Positions 5,777-8,684 of a DNA stretch of 8,684 bases are shown here, piece by piece. Made by a program: the position numbers and the translations under genes. The stretch comes from Cyclobacteriaceae bacterium (lineage in GTDB: Bacteria > Bacteroidota > Bacteroidia > Cytophagales > Cyclobacteriaceae), in contig JAUUZS010000149.1 of assembly GCA_030589835.1 (NCBI GenBank), positions 1 to 8,684 on the forward strand, read 5' to 3'. Numbering within the stretch: position 1 is the first letter of the stretch; each line of letters opens with the position of its first letter. The notes under the pieces were generated by a model. The model was not told where the DNA came from. It did no database searches and was given only the letters and a program-made list of their open reading frames with translations.

Positions 5777-7246
5777 ATGCCAAAAGATAATAACAGATTC
5801 AATTCTGAAGCACTTACCTACGATGATGTGTTGTTGGTACCAGCCTATTCAGAAGTTCTCCCTCGAGAAACCGAAACAAAAACAGTTCTTACAAAAAATA
5901 TTACCCTCAATATTCCATTGGTGTCCGCTGCTATGGACACTGTGACAGAAGCAGATCTTGCAATTGCGATGGCGCTTGAAGGAGGCCTGGGATTTATTCA
6001 TAAAAACATGTCTATTGAGCGTCAGGCCATTCAGGTAAGAAAAGTGAAACGCTCTCAAAATGGATTGATTCTTGATCCGATCACCCTTAACATTGATTCT
6101 ACTGCCGGTGATGCCATAAAGATCATGCGGGAATATAAAATTGGGGGCATTCCTGTTGTTGATGAAGAAGGAAGACTTTTGGGAATTATAACCAATCGGG
6201 ATTTGAGGTTTCAAAAAGATATGTCTGTTGCCGTTCAGGAGATAATGACCAAAGAAAATCTGATTACCGCTATTGATGAGGTTTCGTTGGATGAAGCAGA
6301 AGAAATACTCAAAATTCATAAAATTGAAAAGCTTCCTATCGTGAATGATGATGGTAAGCTGACGGGTTTAATAACCTATAAAGATATTCTTAAAAATATT
6401 GACAGGCCAAATGCATGTAAAGATTCTTTTGGAAGATTGAGAGTAGGCGCTGCCGTAGGTGTGACCAAGGATATTCTCGAAAGGATATCAGCTTTGGTAG
6501 AAACGGGGGTAGATGTCATAAGTATCGATACGGCTCATGGCCATTCAAAAGGAGTTATAGAATCATTGAAATCTGTAAAAAAGGCCTTCCCTGATCTTGA
6601 TGTGATCGTAGGAAATATAGCCACTTACGAAGCTGCAATTGCACTTGCTGATGCCGGAGCCGATGCCATAAAAGTTGGTGTAGGACCCGGAAGTATTTGT
6701 ACGACCAGGGTAATTGCCGGAGTGGGTGTTCCACAATTGACAGCTGTTGCCGATGTGGCCACAGCAATGAAAGACCGGGGCATTCCGGTGATAGCAGACG
6801 GTGGCATTCGCTTTTCTGGTGATGTTGTAAAAGCAATAGCCGCAGGAGCAGATAGTGTGATGATCGGATCACTTTTAGCAGGTACTGAAGAAGCCCCTGG
6901 CGAAATGATCATTTATGAGGGCCGAAAATTTAAGTCATATCGTGGTATGGGATCAATTGAGGCAATGGAAGACGGATCTAAAGACCGGTATTTCCAGGAT
7001 GCGGAAGACGATGTCAAAAAATTGGTCCCGGAAGGCATAAGTGGCCGTGTTCCATATAAAGGTTTGGTGTCGGAAGTCCTGTATCAATTAGTAGGAGGGC
7101 TTCAGGCCGGAATGGGCTATTGTGGCGCCAAAACAATTCTTGAAATGTCTGACGCCAAGTTTGTAAGAATAACGACTGCAGGAGTCCGGGAGAGCCACCC
7201 ACACGATATTCAAATAACCAGGGAAGCGCCAAATTATAGCAGATAG
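5777..7246 (+). CDS. guaB: Inosine-5'-monophosphate dehydrogenase
   Basis: This cytosolic enzyme oxidises IMP to XMP with NAD+, the committed step of guanine nucleotide synthesis. At 489 residues it is full length for the bacterial family. The TIM-barrel start is seen in [18 protein letters not shown] (13-30) and [16 protein letters not shown] (47-62). A pair of CBS domains is inserted at about 95-207, with the cores [21 protein letters not shown] and [19 protein letters not shown]. Catalysis is shown by DTAHGHS (251-257), the IMP loop GPGSICTTR (303-311, nucleophile Cys308), IADGGI (339-344) and the mobile-flap Arg404-Tyr405 equivalent to the E. coli Arg-Tyr pair. The start at this ATG matches the usual family N-terminus. 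No intrinsic terminator is visible in the 104 bp that follow, so read-through into the next plus-strand gene is possible. Confidence 0.98.
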   Translation: MPKDNNRFNSEALTYDDVLLVPAYSEVLPRETETKTVLTKNITLNIPLVSAAMDTVTEADLAIAMALEGGLGFIHKNMSIERQAIQVRKVKRSQNGLILDPITLNIDSTAGDAIKIMREYKIGGIPVVDEEGRLLGIITNRDLRFQKDMSVAVQEIMTKENLITAIDEVSLDEAEEILKIHKIEKLPIVNDDGKLTGLITYKDILKNIDRPNACKDSFGRLRVGAAVGVTKDILERISALVETGVDVISIDTAHGHSKGVIESLKSVKKAFPDLDVIVGNIATYEAAIALADAGADAIKVGVGPGSICTTRVIAGVGVPQLTAVADVATAMKDRGIPVIADGGIRFSGDVVKAIAAGADSVMIGSLLAGTEEAPGEMIIYEGRKFKSYRGMGSIEAMEDGSKDRYFQDAEDDVKKLVPEGISGRVPYKGLVSEVLYQLVGGLQAGMGYCGAKTILEMSDAKFVRITTAGVRESHPHDIQITREAPNYSR

Positions 7247-7350
7247 TAATTATTTACCAATCATATAAGGATAAGAACCCACAAAGGCGAGACATTTTGA
7301 TAGTCAGTAATTAGCGGTATATTCGTTTTCTTGAATAAAATTGAAACAGG

Positions 7351-8684
7351 GTGTCTTCAAAAAAAAATATCCTAAAATTTATTGCTTTTTTAAGTGCTTT
7401 TTCCTGGCTCATCATGATTGGCGCCGGGCATTTATATAGATATGGGCAACTACACAATGCCCCTTCCGAGACCTACTTGTTTTTCTCAAAGGCGCTTTTA
7501 ATCGTTTTTATTTTAAGCTTATATTTTTTCTATCAGAAAAATATAGGTAAACAGGAAGGCTTCAACATCATTGACTTACTGTGGAAAGTTTTTGTCACCG
7601 GCCTGATCGCTACGGTTGTTTCACTATCATCAAATTTTTTACTCACTGCCTTAAAAGATCATGAGCAAGGAAGAAATCCATATTTTCTGGATATGCTTTA
7701 TCAAATAAATGTAGGGCTTATTATTACCTTTTTAATCGCCACATTCACAGTTTGGAAACGGCTTATTCTCTATCAGAAAAGCAAATGGCTCATCAGGACC
7801 TGGAATGCCTTCGAATATGGATTGTTGGGCAGTTCATTACTATTATTCACTTCTTTCGACATTCAATCAGGAATTGGAATAGTGATGTGGACCTTGCTGA
7901 CATTGCTGGGTATTGTATTAAGCGTAAATTTGAAATGGGTTGCTTATTTGAATTTTAGGCAAAAGTTGAAGAGTATATTGTTGATTATTTTAATAGCCCT
8001 GTATATAGGATACTTCTATAAAATTCTAGTTGATTACGGACAAAATTATGGTTTCACACCGGTTTTTAGCACCCTGGCAATAATTACCATAAATGCATTA
8101 TACATATTCACACTGATTTATTGCCTTTTTTCTGTTCTGGTGATACTATTTAACCTTCCGACATCTTCGGTTTTTGAGCAAAAACTCGTAGAGGTCATCA
8201 ACTTTCAAAAGCTTAGTCAATCAAGAAATACGGGGCAAAGTGAAGAGCAGGTATATGATATTTTACTGGATAGTACCGTTAGTGTGGTACTGGCAAATGC
8301 TGCATGGCTCGATATCATGGACAAGGAAGAAAAAATAAAAAAGACGCTATACTATAAAACCAATAAAAAAGAAAAGGATCAAATACTGAATTCCATTAAA
8401 GGGGGCAAAATCAAAAAAGTGCAGAGTTCAGTACCTTCCAGGAATTACAATAAAGGCCGATTTACTGCCGAACTCAGGCATGAAATTTACAAATCAGCAT
8501 TTGTTATTCCTTTCTTTATACAGGAGAAGCAAATCGCATCTATGGCTCTGGTCAAAGATGTCAATGATGGGTTTAGTAAAGAAATGACGGATATAATCAG
8601 GACTTTCATCAACCAGGCAAGCATTTCCATTGAGAATTTTCGCCTGATGGAAGAAGCATTAATCAACGAACGTTATAAAGAAGA
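7351..8684 (+). CDS. Membrane-anchored GAF protein, probable PP2C/SpoIIE-type phosphatase (3' end missing)
   Basis: An open frame runs from a GTG start to the window edge: 444 complete codons and no stop. An in-frame TGA at 7342-7344 fixes the upstream limit, so the GTG is the only plausible start; the first ATG (7414) would cut into the first membrane helix. About eight hydrophobic helices occupy residues 8-270 (roughly 8-25, 43-62, 75-100, 118-136, 153-168, 174-195, 207-225, 238-269). A soluble GAF-like region follows (about 290-432), recognisable by the strand AFVIPFFIQEKQIASMALVKD and the helix IRTFINQASISIENFRLMEEA. The last residues (NERYKEE) resemble the linker that, in Bacteroidota proteins of this design, leads to a SpoIIE/PP2C serine phosphatase domain. 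That domain lies outside the window, so the catalytic activity is inferred. It would be a signalling protein sensing a membrane or cytoplasmic cue. Confidence 0.75.
   Translation, partial: MSSKKNILKFIAFLSAFSWLIMIGAGHLYRYGQLHNAPSETYLFFSKALLIVFILSLYFFYQKNIGKQEGFNIIDLLWKVFVTGLIATVVSLSSNFLLTALKDHEQGRNPYFLDMLYQINVGLIITFLIATFTVWKRLILYQKSKWLIRTWNAFEYGLLGSSLLLFTSFDIQSGIGIVMWTLLTLLGIVLSVNLKWVAYLNFRQKLKSILLIILIALYIGYFYKILVDYGQNYGFTPVFSTLAIITINALYIFTLIYCLFSVLVILFNLPTSSVFEQKLVEVINFQKLSQSRNTGQSEEQVYDILLDSTVSVVLANAAWLDIMDKEEKIKKTLYYKTNKKEKDQILNSIKGGKIKKVQSSVPSRNYNKGRFTAELRHEIYKSAFVIPFFIQEKQIASMALVKDVNDGFSKEMTDIIRTFINQASISIENFRLMEEALINERYKE

Noticed and set aside
5849..6319. A 156-codon minus-strand open frame opposite guaB
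   Set aside because: It is antisense to conserved guaB codons including the CBS region. The same holds for the minus-strand frames at 6555-6912 and 7014-7232.
7752..7958. A 68-codon plus-strand open frame
   Set aside because: It overlaps the longer membrane/GAF gene in another frame and shows no domain.

Overview
The window looks like a chromosomal segment of a Bacteroidota bacterium, most likely in or near the Cytophagales. The evidence is its AT-rich composition, the weak or absent Shine-Dalgarno sites, exact matches to the Bacteroidota -7 box (TAnnTTTG) in front of two genes, and proteins of characteristic Bacteroidota type: a Wzi/RemB-like outer-membrane protein, a secreted TPR protein and a multi-pass membrane GAF protein. 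The genus cannot be fixed from the sequence alone.

Layout. Positions 1-469 hold no convincing gene but carry a cluster of short transposon-like repeats: half of a hairpin element (MITE-A copy 1) abutting a second element (MITE-B) that shares its terminal inverted repeats. Three minus-strand genes follow: an MsbA-type ABC exporter (470-2299), a Wzi-family/RemB-like outer-membrane protein (2483-4168) and a secreted TPR-repeat protein (4480-5589). A nearly identical, inverted and complete copy of MITE-A (4214-4372) sits between the TPR and Wzi-like genes, so the ABC and Wzi-like genes lie between inverted repeats about 4 kb apart. A divergent intergenic region of 187 bp separates the TPR gene from guaB (IMP dehydrogenase, 5777-7246, plus strand). 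The window ends inside a plus-strand membrane/GAF protein (7351 to the edge), probably the N-terminal part of a SpoIIE/PP2C-type phosphatase.

How the genes fit together. The Wzi-like protein and the ABC exporter are co-oriented 183 bp apart and plausibly serve the cell envelope: lipid or glycan export at the inner membrane and polysaccharide anchoring or surface function at the outer membrane. guaB is housekeeping purine synthesis and appears functionally separate. The most unusual material is the non-coding repeat system: at least two element subfamilies sharing a terminal repeat built around ACTTTATAGACAGAC, with no transposase in the window, so they would have to be mobilised in trans if still active.
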